A DNA stretch of 64,000 bases from Labia minor (Eukaryota > Arthropoda > Insecta > Dermaptera > Spongiphoridae): positions 48,624,734 to 48,688,733 of the forward strand of contig OY720350.1 in NCBI GenBank assembly GCA_963082975.1, in the 5' to 3' direction. The translations under genes and the position numbers were made by a program. This document shows positions 54,531-64,000 of this stretch, one piece after another; position 1 is the stretch's first letter; each line of letters opens with the position of its first letter. A model generated the notes under the pieces. That model ran no database searches and was not told where the DNA came from. It worked only from the letters and a program-made list of their open reading frames with translations.

Positions 54531-56794
54531 TTTCTAAACTATATTTTATTAAATAAATTTAAAAAAAAATCAGCATATAAATTCCCCAATAGGCATTTTT
54601 CACAAGTGAATTGATCTTTTCATATATCATAAATTTAAAAAAACAGTTTTTTACTTCTCTAAAACTACTCTCGTCCTCTAATTTCGTGGACCACTCTTAA
54701 CATCAAAAGATTAAATAAGTTTTAGTTTTGTATTTTTCGATATAAATTTTGATTAAATATACTGAACTAACCGAGTATAATCTTAATATATTTTTAATTT
54801 TTTTTATTATAAATAAGAAAAGTAAAATTTTGAATTTTTAATATAATATATATTTTTAATATTTTTATAAAAACTTTAATATACAAATATAACATTTTAT
54901 TACTTTTCCTTATACCTTTTATATTAATCTCATAAATAAAATTATTATTAATTTATTTAAAATATTGGCCAACTCCCTGTCATTAATTTTAATAAAGAAA
55001 TATCTACTATATATGCATTTTTTAATTTAATTTGTTTTATTAATCAATAAATAACTCCTATACCTTAAACAAATTACATTTCTATAGCATATATATAAAT
55101 TTTATTATAATTTTTAAATTGCTTTAAAAATAAAATTATTTTCATATTTTTTTAGTATTTTTTTAGTGAAACTATATTACTACTAACTATTGTATAAATA
55201 TACATGCCTTTTTTCTTTGTCTATGCTTAAAGTGTCGACTCGCCTCCCCGATTGGTTTATGCTTGTTGATAAAAATCGGATGGGTGTGATTCGTGTGGAG
55301 CGAAAGTGATTTGCTAGGCCCATCAATAAAAATAAACCTGAGATCAATATCATTGGACCATTATCTAACCATATTTAACCATGATAATGACCGTTTGATT
55401 CTATTTTACTGATTAATCATATGGCTAAGCATTCTTTTTTTGCAGATCGAAATCCAAAAGATTCACCGATTATCTTTTGAGGGAATTCTAAATTGAAACA
55501 GGCATAAATTTTAATCCTAAATAGACTCACAAACAGGCACGAAGTGAAAACAAAACAAAACAAAAAAACATTCTATATTTATTCTGTTCTCAGAATAACA
55601 ATTTATTTATATATTTATAATTATAGAATTTTATTCTAATTGAGGATAGATACATATATAAATATATATATACAATGAATTGAATGTTTATTCATTAAAT
55701 TAATTAATCAATATAATTATTTTATTTTATATATGTAATATTCAATTCACAAAACAACTATTAATGTTAAATTTACAGAATCCCACTGTCTAATTTTGTA
55801 AAATTAAACTTAAACATACTAAAAATAAATGTATTAATCTGATAATAGATTTAATTATTTTAATATAATATTGACTGTTGGAAATATATAGTATGGAATT
55901 CTCCCCCTCATTCCACCCAATCATCAACGTTTAGGTTCTTGATCATGACTATCCTCAGGACTTACATTGGTTTTCTGAATAAAGAAGTTTTATGCCAAAA
56001 ATTACCAAAACGTTAATATTTAGTGGGGAGGGGGCGGATAAAAAAGATAAGTGATCTTTATTTCTTACTTTCAATTTCTAATGACTCTTTACCGATTTCC
56101 AATATATATAAAATAAAAAATATTTTCATTTTTTTATATATAAAATAATATTTCAAAATGAAAATCTTATCAATTGAAAATGTTTCATATCTCTGATCAA
56201 AAGCGATTTCTGTTTATTTATTTATTTTCCAATAAGATTATGGATTTGTAACTTAGATAATCGTTGTTCTTTTTTTTTTAATTTATTACGAAAATTAGAT
56301 AATATATACCTTCGTAGCATGTTTTGAAAAAGAAAGTTTAAAATTCATTATATATGAACAGTCTTATTTTTGTATATATTTTACTGTAAGAAGACATTTT
56401 CAAGGGAAGATTTAATATTATGTTCTGAAATATATGATAGGAACTTGGAGGTCAATTGCTACCTGCAAAGTTGATCTTATCTATCATCACTGAATAAAGT
56501 GTGGCTATATTTTATCGAAGAATAATGAGTTAGCATTTTTATGACAGATGGTAGAACAAACGAAATGAATTAAAAAAGTGTTTTATATATTTTTCTTTAA
56601 AAGAAAACAATACTTAAAACTATTATAAAATATATATATATTAGAATATATTTAATTAATATCTTCACAAAAAACAAATTATTATTATATTAATCAATCA
56701 AATTAAAATATATTTGAATTGAAAGAAAAATACACGAATAGTATTTATTAAATTTTATCCCTAATATCATTAAAATTAAAAATAAATGGTAAAT
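54531..56794. other. AT-rich noncoding DNA with one higher-GC island
   Basis: No gene seen. At 55220-55330 a less AT-rich, non-repetitive piece (TCGACTCGCCTCCCCGATTG and following) is a candidate regulatory element of the FGF gene, by position only. The rest is A/T runs. Confidence 0.45.
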
Positions 56795-57313
56795 GGTAAT
56801 TATACAGGAGACTGGCGAAAGGAGGTAGGTGGTTGAAACTTACTTTGAGGTGTTCCTTGAATGATTCTGAACAATTTTATATGCAACTTTTTTTATGATC
56901 CCTTTTAGTTTAATTAATAAAAATTTAATTAATTAAACTGTGTATCCATACTAAAGTTATTTAAAGACTTTTCGGTTTTTTAAATTCGGTTTATTTTATT
57001 TTAGAAATAGTTTATCCATACTAAAGTTATTTAAAGACTTTTTCGGTTTTTTTAATTCGGTTTATTTTATTTTAGAAAATATAAACTACGCAAAAGCGTT
57101 TAAATAAATTTGGTATGAATAAAACTATTTCTAAAATAAAATAAACCGAATTTAAAAAACCGAAAAAGTCTTTTAATTAATTAATTTTTATTAATTAAAC
57201 TAAAAGAGATCATAAATAAAGTTGCATATAAAGTTGTTCAGAATCATTCAAGGAACACCTCAAAGTAAGTTTCAACCACCTACCTCCTTTCGCCAGTCTC
57301 CTGTATAATTACC
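56795..57313. repeat. Long-armed foldback MITE (GGTAATTAT termini), copy 4
   Basis: Left arm GGTAATTATACAGGAGACTG GCGAAAGGAGGTAGG recurs inverted, ending at CTGTATAATTACC (57301-57313). Arms are about 115-130 bases. The centre has a direct duplication of about 70 bases (around 56947-57010 and 57012-57076, each with TTATCCATACTAAAG and TTCGGTTTATTTTATTTTAG). Termini GGTAATTATnCAGG match those of the element at 5511, but the arms are otherwise unrelated. Confidence 0.8.
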
Positions 57314-57324
57314 AAATAAATAAT

Positions 57325-57505
57325 TTAAATTAAGTAGTTCAATGTTAAAAAGCTGAACTACTGATCTTGAAAATGAAGGTTCAATCCTCAGCAAGTTAAA
57401 TATAATATTTAACAATGCAATGGAAAAAAAATGAATAAATATGTAAAGTGGCTAATATGGTCTTAGACCCATAGAACCAAAAAACTAAAAAAAATAAACA
57501 AGGTA
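57325..57505 (+). repeat. tRNA-derived SINE-like unit
   Basis: TAGTTCAATGTTAAAAAGCTG at 57335 resembles a D-arm with A box and GGTTCAATCCTCA at 57378 is a near-consensus B box, 30 bases apart as in a tRNA. A tRNA-unrelated tail follows (GGTCTTAGACCCATAGAACC, then an A-rich end), the layout of a SINE. It directly adjoins the foldback ending at 57313. Anticodon identity cannot be assigned. Confidence 0.5.
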
Positions 57506-57642
57506 ATTCCTTCAACAAAATAAAACTATGCAGATAAATATTTATCTGATAAGTATTTTTTACATTAATTAATTAATTTTATAACCACCTCATTATAAAT
57601 GTTTTGTTTTTTTTAATTTTCATTTATTTCTTATTTCTAAAT

Positions 57643-58420
57643 AAGTTGACCTGTTGCCAGGTCCGAACCGACCGACGGTTTGAAGTAAATTAATTTCCAG
57701 CTACAGAAACAATTTCAAATAATTTTAATATATCTATTAATGTAATAAAAAACAGATATGGATATAACATAAATATTTTTAATTTTATTTTATTTATAAT
57801 ATATAGCTGAAGTAGCCGGCGTTACCCGAGGCTGTGACGTCATGAAGGGCTGGGTGACGTCATATAATTTTAAATTAAGAAAAACATAATGAAGATGATT
57901 TTTCCCGAGGATAAAACCAATACATTCGTGGTGATATGTAAAAAAATCTCCTTATGTGAAATTTGGTGCGAAAATAACCCTTCCCTTCTTATCGTCGATC
58001 GCTAATACTACCACTTCCGGTTTCCGGATTTGTACCAAAAGTTGATCAATTCATCCCACTGATGCATTAAGTAAATATACCAAATTTCATCAAAATCGGT
58101 TGAGCCGTTCAGGCTGTACACATCTATACGGACGGACGGACGGACGGACGGACCACTTCCGGTTTCCGGATTTGCACCAAAAGTTGATCAATTCATCCCA
58201 CTGATGCATTAAGTAAATATACCAAATTTCATCAAAATCGGTTGAGCCGTTCAGGCTGTACACATCTATACGGACGGACGGACGGACGGACGGACAGACA
58301 TCATGCTAAAAATACTTTTTTCTGTTAAGAAAATGCATGATTCGTGGAGATATGTAAAAATCTCCACATGTGAAATTTGGTGTGAAAACAATACCTCCCT
58401 TACTATCGTCGGTCGGTAAA
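57643..58420 (+). repeat. Dispersed GTCGGTCGG-family repeat, copy 3, with internal tandem duplication
   Basis: Same layout as copy 2 but longer, because a 142-base block starting CCACTTCCGGTTTCCGGATT is present twice in tandem (58011-58152 and 58153-58296), each ending in a run of GGAC. The two blocks differ only slightly, so the duplication is recent, most likely by slippage or unequal exchange between GGAC runs. Confidence 0.82.
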
Positions 58421-59604
58421 AAAAGTAAAACTTAAAAATATATTTTTAAAAATCAAAAGTTTGAAATAATCAAAACGAGGGCAAGGTAAACAAGTAATAA
58501 TCGTTCGAGAAATAAAGAAACAATTAATCCAAATATGTAAAATACATTAATAAATCGAATCATAAAACTTCTACTTGGATAATTATTTTATTAATTTCTA
58601 ATGCTTAAGAACTGAAACTATTAATTGAATATTGAAATTTTATAATTTTTTTTTTTTTTGAAAACTAAATTAATCATATTAGGTTATTTGACCCTAAAAA
58701 AATGAATCTTAGGTAATTTATTTTCTAAATATTAATCACAATTATTCTCATCACCACAAATATAATAAATAATTGTTATAATAATTTCAATATTCTTGAA
58801 GTTGAATTTCTATCAGGTAAATTTTCATAAAATTAATTTAATTTGAATAACCATCATTTAAAATAGATAAAAATTTGTCAAATCGATGAATGATGTTTAG
58901 AATTACAGGGGAAAAAATGCAGTAAAGTTATTTATCTCTGTCAGAACATCCATTTCGAAGGTTACCCTAATAAAATTCTTTAAAAACGAAACAAAAGACG
59001 CGAATTATTTGAATACAATACAAATCGGCCAAAAATGTCATTCGAATATTTTATTAATTTTTATAGGACAATAAACTAAACGCCAAGGATTTTTTCCTAT
59101 TGGTTATTTATATGTTCTTCGAAAAATGTAGAATTTTTTAATTTATTTATTTATTTATTTTTTGTTTCGATTTATATTCAGAATTAATTCACAAATGTCA
59201 AGCTTGTAGGTTTTTTTTGACTTAGAAAGTGACGAATTGCCATTTGAATTTAAAAATTATTTGTTAGGATTGAAAGAATATACTAAATGATGGGATGAGA
59301 TGAGATAATGAAGTAATTTTCACCCTTCAACTTATTGGATAAAAAGTGTCTTTCCACCCTTATTCATAACAAATTTAAATATAATTATCGATTGCTTATA
59401 ATTATTTATTTTTAATTAATAAATTAATAACTTAATTATTTACGAAAATATCCATATTTATCAAACTTATATGTTTGAAATTAGTCAAATATATTATAAA
59501 CCAAGAAATTAAAAATTAGATCATATATTTTATAATTATTTGATAGTAAATAAAAACTACATATCTCAATTCTGTACTAAGTACGTCGAAATTCAAAACA
59601 CACT
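58421..59604. other. AT-rich noncoding DNA
   Basis: No coding exon, RNA gene or recognisable transposon seen on either strand. Confidence 0.5.
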
Positions 59605-60557
59605 GTTTTTACTATCTCGCCAGTATTCCGATTACGAAAATTTTAGACGTCGAGATTTTGATGTTTTTATACTTTTTGAAGGCCCCTAAGTTATTTTCAC
59701 TGTAAGTTTGAGAAAATGTCTCTGTGTGTGTGTATGTAGACAAGAAAGCTAGAAGAGCTAGAATAATGAAATTTGGTACACGGGCATTATTTAAAATTCG
59801 TAGTTTTCTATCAACTTTTGAGAAATATAGCTCTTTCGAACCTACATTTTGTTTCCTCTAAACCGACCGTAAAAATAAAAATATATGTTTGATAGTTTTT
59901 CACATGATTAAAAATTGTATAAAACTGCTATATTAGAATTTCAGTTTGTTTGAAACTCTGAAAGTACCGGAATTAATTTTTTAACACGTGACTGCTAATC
60001 ACGCGCCAGCACGTGACTTGGTGCCATCAACAAAGAGCCAAACACAATTTTAACAAAAATTTAACTCGATTGTTCATATAAATAAATATAACTAAATGCG
60101 CCCAACGTTTTTAGTTGAATAGGAAGCAATTCATCCATAAACTTTGTCAGGCTTATAGAAAAATTATTTTATTATTTTTAGTCCATTGAAAAAACGTTAT
60201 TTTATAATTTTTTTTTATATTTATATTATTTTTCCTCTAAACTGACCGTAAAACTAAAGATATATGTTTGTTAGTTTTTCACATGATTAAAAATTGTTTA
60301 AAACAACTATATATAAAATTTCCGCTTGATTGAATCTCTTAAAATACCGGAATTACATTTTTAAATTTTTTAACACGTTGACTAACAATCACGCTCCAGC
60401 ACGTGACCTGGTGACATCAACAAAGAGCCAAATTCGCGCTGGTGTAATAAATATTATATATTAATTTTAATTTATAATTTAATTAATTAAACTTAATTTA
60501 TAAATATAATAAATGTGTTAATTAATCTAATTTAAATTTTCGAGATACTCCAGATTT
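59605..60557 (+). repeat. ACTATCTCG-family repeat, copy 5, diverged and partly duplicated
   Basis: Starts TTTTTACTATCTCGCC and follows the family order to GCCAAACACAATTTT near 60050, then after unrelated AT-rich DNA a second partial copy runs from TTTTCCTCTAAACTGACCGT (60230) to CGAGATACTCCAGATTTTCT (60557). The second part repeats the ACTGACCGTAAA, CACATGATTAAAAATTG and CAACAAAGAGCCAAA blocks. Either two insertions or an internal duplication. Confidence 0.7.
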
Positions 60558-61748
60558 TCTATTTCATATATCTATGTTTTTTAAAAATGTTGCTTCAACG
60601 CGTTCTTGATATACTTATAAATGAAATTTGTTCATTCACAGCAAATTAATCACTCTTTCATGTTTATTCTTTCGTTCAAGTATAAATTTACACTTGTGTT
60701 TTGTTGTTTTGTTTACAATAATATTAAAAGAAATAGAACTTCGGTTTTCAGCTTAGTAAAAAAAAAAACATGGAATTAGCATTTGTTTTTCTTTCAGAAG
60801 AACAGATCTCTTGTTTACTGGATATTGAGTATATTTTCTTTAGAATCCAAGTAGTACAATGATAAGGTTTAGGAATAGCAATTCCCCTTCAAAAAAATTT
60901 CGTTTCTTAGTTTCCTACTCTACTATTACTATTATCATAAATATTTTTATATAATTTCATTTCAATAGCCACTTGTACATTTCAGCCAGATAAAATAAAA
61001 TATATCATTTTAAAAAATTTTATTAAGAATACATATTCAAAATTAAATGTTTATTTTCATAACACATCAATTTAATGTCAGCTGGTAAATGTTTTAATTT
61101 TGAATATGTATTTATTTTTATAAAAATTTTTAACAAAATAAATATTTTCATAATAAATATTAATTGGTCATTAAGCTCGAAATGTCGCCAAACCGTGGAA
61201 AAATTTTTGAGTAAAATAAATAAAACAAAAAACAATTCCAAAGAATTATTAACCTTATTTTTAGAATTTCTTAATTCATTTATTTATGCAGACAGTCATT
61301 ATTTAAAATTTTTCTATAATAAAACAAAATTTTAAATTGATGTCAATATGTTTATGTTTATTATACCATAACGTTTCTACTTTTAATAGAAAAACGTTAT
61401 CTATTATACTGATTTGAATTTAGTGAAATGACATTTTTATCTATTCATTGTTTACATTAATGCCAAACACTTTTATGTTAATTTATGCAAATTATATTTA
61501 TAAAAAAAAACTGTCCAACAGAAATTCTTTGATCTAAACAAAATCAACCTGCTTATGAATGTTGATGTGTGTGTTTTACATAAATTAATAGAAGAAATAG
61601 ATATTATAGTAGACTAAGGTATAAAAAACAAAATAAAATATATAATTGCTGAAGTGAACTAATTATTCTAAGAAATTACCTAAATTTTGAGTTAAATTTA
61701 AACTTCTTTTACTTATTATATAATTATTTCTATCTTATTATTATTATC
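60558..61748. other. AT-rich noncoding DNA
   Basis: Contains two overlapping open frames on opposite strands (61023-61335) that share a local inverted repeat: ACATATTCAAAATTAAA at 61031 and TTTAATTTTGAATATGTA at 61094. Their peptides are Lys/Ile/Phe-rich and not recognisable. Nothing else seen. Confidence 0.45.
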
Positions 61749-62197
61749 GGTAATTATTCAAGTTAAACGCATTTTCGTGGATTTGGATAATGCTTTACCA
61801 GTGGGTTCCTTTTGCAATTCCAAATAAACTTTTCTTATGAAATTACTACTAGTTTACGAAATAAAAATTATTAAAATTTGCATATTCTATTTAGTTAGCA
61901 TGTTTTATACGTTTGACTACCAGAGGGTGCATTAATTATTTACTTATTCACTAATTTTCGGTAAGTTCGGTTTGGATTTATACCCAACCGATAATTAGAG
62001 AATAAGTGTATAATTAGTGAATTAATCAATAAAACATTACTTAAATCTCAATCTTAAAAAATTTTAATAATTTTTATCTCGAAAACTATAAAATGCCGGG
62101 AAAAATTTAATAAAAAGTTTATTTGGAATTGCAAAAGGAACCCCACTGGTAAAGTATTATCCAAATCCACGAAAATGAGTTTACCTGAATAATAACC
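61749..62197. repeat. Long-armed foldback MITE (GGTAATTATT termini), copy 2
   Basis: Left arm GGTAATTATTCAAGTTAAAC through CGTGGATTTGGATAATGC and its inverted partner ending at GAATAATAACC (62197). The CCACTGGTAAAG, TTATCTCGAAAACTATAAAA and TGCCGGGAAAAAT blocks match copy 1 at 5511-6034; this copy has lost part of the left arm. Confidence 0.75.
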
Positions 62198-62687
62198 TTA
62201 TTCTCTATTTTATAATATATATATAATAGAACATTTTAAAGATCAATTATCATAAATTTAAAATAAAAAGATTTCAAAAATAATATTTTAAAATTCATAT
62301 ATTTATTTAAAATATATAATTTTAAGTTTATTAAAAATAATATAGTAATAATGTATGTTTAACAAAAGGTATTTGGAACTGAATATATTAGGCAAAAATA
62401 TTTATACGAATACATTAGGATGTAAAGTAAATATTGCAATTTAGTAACGAAACATGGAATATTTATAAATTATTACATGGGTTCAATTTTCATAGATGGG
62501 AAGATAGCCGCAGTCTATAATTCACTACTCTTTCATATAAATATATAAATAAAGTTTTATAAACAATTTACAAAAACCTCACGGTCAACTATCTTACTAA
62601 AGATATAATTGTAACACAATAAAATTTCTAAATAGGAACTATAAATTGGGATCTAGAATAATAAATCAAATCATATTTTACCTATTT

Positions 62688-63329
62688 TTACCGACCGACG
62701 ATAGTAAGGTAGGTATTGTTTTCACACCAAATTCCACATGTGGAGATTTTTACATATCTTCACGAATCATGCATTTTCTAAACAGAAAAAAAGTATTTTT
62801 AGCATGATGTCTGTCCGTCCGTCTGTCCGTCCGTCTGTTCGTCCGTATAGATGTGTACAGCCTGAACGGCTCAACCGATTTTGATGAAATTTGGTATATT
62901 TACTTTAATGCATCAGTATGATGAATTGATTAACTTTTGGTGTATATCCGGAAACCGGAAGTGGTAGTATTACCGATCGACGATAGAAAGGGAAGGGTTA
63001 TTTTCACACCAAAGGAGATTTTTTTATATATCACCACGAATCATGCACTTTGTATTGGTTTTATCCTCGAGAAAAATCATATTTATTAGTTTTTTCTTGA
63101 TTTAAAATTATATGACGTCATCCAGCCATTCATGACGTCACAGCCTGGTCTTGCATATATATTATAAATAAAATAAAATTAAAAATGTTTATATTTATTA
63201 TTTATGTATCCATATCTGTTTTTTATTACATTAATAGATATATGAAAATTATTTGAAATTGTTTCTGTAGCTGGAAATTAATTTATTTCAAACCGTCGGT
63301 CGGTTCGGACCTGGCCACAGGTCAACTTA
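62688..63329 (-). repeat. Dispersed GTCGGTCGG-family repeat, copy 4 (reverse)
   Basis: Reverse-oriented copy from TTTACCGACCGACGATAGTA to GGACCTGGCCACAGGTCAAC. It has the GTCTGTCCGTCCGTCTGTCC run, the AACCGGAAGTGG block, TGACGTCA twice and the CCAGCTAC-type left part. Near full length. Confidence 0.78.
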
Positions 63330-64000
63330 TTTTTTAATATTATTGGTTTTTGGAAATAAAATTCATAATAAAAAAAATTACATATTTACAGTGACATCAT
63401 AAAAATTAACAAAATGAATGTTCAAAATTTTTTAAATAAATAAAATAGTCCTTTTTTATCAACAAATTTCAATCTTATTATTTTTGACACGTTTTTTTTA
63501 GTTGATGAAAAAAATTAATTTCAGTCTACATTTTCCCTATATATATCGACGAATTATATTGATTCCTTTGTAAAAAAAAAAATACATAAATTTCAAGGTC
63601 TTCTTTTAGTGAAAGTTGAAGGTTCGTTAATTTCATTTTAATAAATTTTTAGTCACGCATTCAATGCAAATGAATTTGACAGTTTTTGATTGAATAAATG
63701 AATTTTCATTTAATAGCAAATTGGAAAACGATAAAATTTGACAAACGATATAAAATCAAATAAAATAAATAAAACCACTTAAAAAAAAATATTTTGATTT
63801 TTCTTTAAAATTGATTTACTATTCATTAAATTAAATAATTTTTGCATTTGATTTAATGGAAAATAAGTGCGTTAGATTTATTCCTATTATAAATATGAAT
63901 GGAAGAAGGAAATGAATGAATTAAACTCGAACATTTATCCTTTGAAATCCATCAGAGGCACGTTCCATTGAAAACAAAAAAAACCCACCGATTTACGATG
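63330..64000. other. AT-rich noncoding DNA at the window end
   Basis: No exon, RNA gene or recognisable repeat identified. Confidence 0.45.

Larger units (their letters stand above)
31104..64000 (+). other. Probable first intron of the FGF gene (continues beyond window)
   Basis: No exon matching the FGF core or any other host gene was recognised on either strand over nearly 33 kb. The stretch holds many repeats, listed separately. Outside these there are higher-GC, less repetitive islands, for example 36180-36490, 39040-39260, 43130-43500, 44640-44735, 46985-47260, 50160-50480 and 55220-55330, that could be conserved noncoding elements. That this is intron rather than intergenic DNA is inferred from the open 5' exon and donor at 31099/31103. 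Confidence 0.5.

Noticed and set aside
1-64000. CRISPR arrays, operons, ribosomal binding sites, viral genes
   Set aside because: None present; the window is eukaryotic nuclear DNA with spliced genes and transposons.

Overview
This is a window of very AT-rich nuclear DNA from an animal, almost certainly an insect. Its genes are split into short exons with GT/AG introns, it carries an insect-type chemosensory ionotropic receptor, and most of its length is introns or intergenic DNA packed with small transposons, microsatellites and one full-coding Jockey-type retrotransposon. A hymenopteran, perhaps a parasitoid wasp, would fit the base composition and repeat style, but that is a guess. I see no prokaryotic features, CRISPR array or virus.

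Layout. (1) 1-6540, + strand: the 3' end of an alpha-catulin-like gene of the vinculin/alpha-catenin superfamily. Two shared exons (3318-3602, 4175-4381) can join, in the same phase, to either of two candidate last exons: 4634-4762 (42 residues) or the GC-rich 6211-6348 (45 residues, starting with the YNLDLSGLS-like catulin end). (2) 6541-15069: gene-poor AT-rich DNA. (3) 28020-15070, - strand: a nine-exon ionotropic receptor gene that I assembled by splice phase into 579 uninterrupted residues. Its introns hold an intact two-ORF Jockey-like retrotransposon in the same sense, a decayed mariner, a second deleted mariner flanked by TA, a foldback MITE and members of two local repeat families. 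(4) 28021-30800: intergenic DNA between divergent genes, with a LINE remnant and a hAT-like element. (5) 30847-31103, + strand: the first coding exon of a secreted fibroblast growth factor, GC-rich, with signal peptide and the start of the beta-trefoil. No further FGF exon was recognised, so its first intron probably fills the rest of the window (over 32 kb). That stretch is a record of repeats: a Helitron, LINE tails with GATA repeats (one carrying a nested hAT with a perfect 8-bp duplication), foldbacks, two recurrent dispersed families and tRNA-derived remnants, with a few higher-GC islands that could be regulatory.

The three host genes (cytoskeleton/signalling scaffold, chemoreceptor, growth factor) have no evident joint function; they are ordinary neighbours. 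I found no convincing undescribed system. The best leads are the alternative catulin ends, the precise receptor gene model with a potentially active retrotransposon in its intron, a foldback family sharing termini but differing in arm sequence, and a Helitron carrying a tRNA-Leu-like relic.
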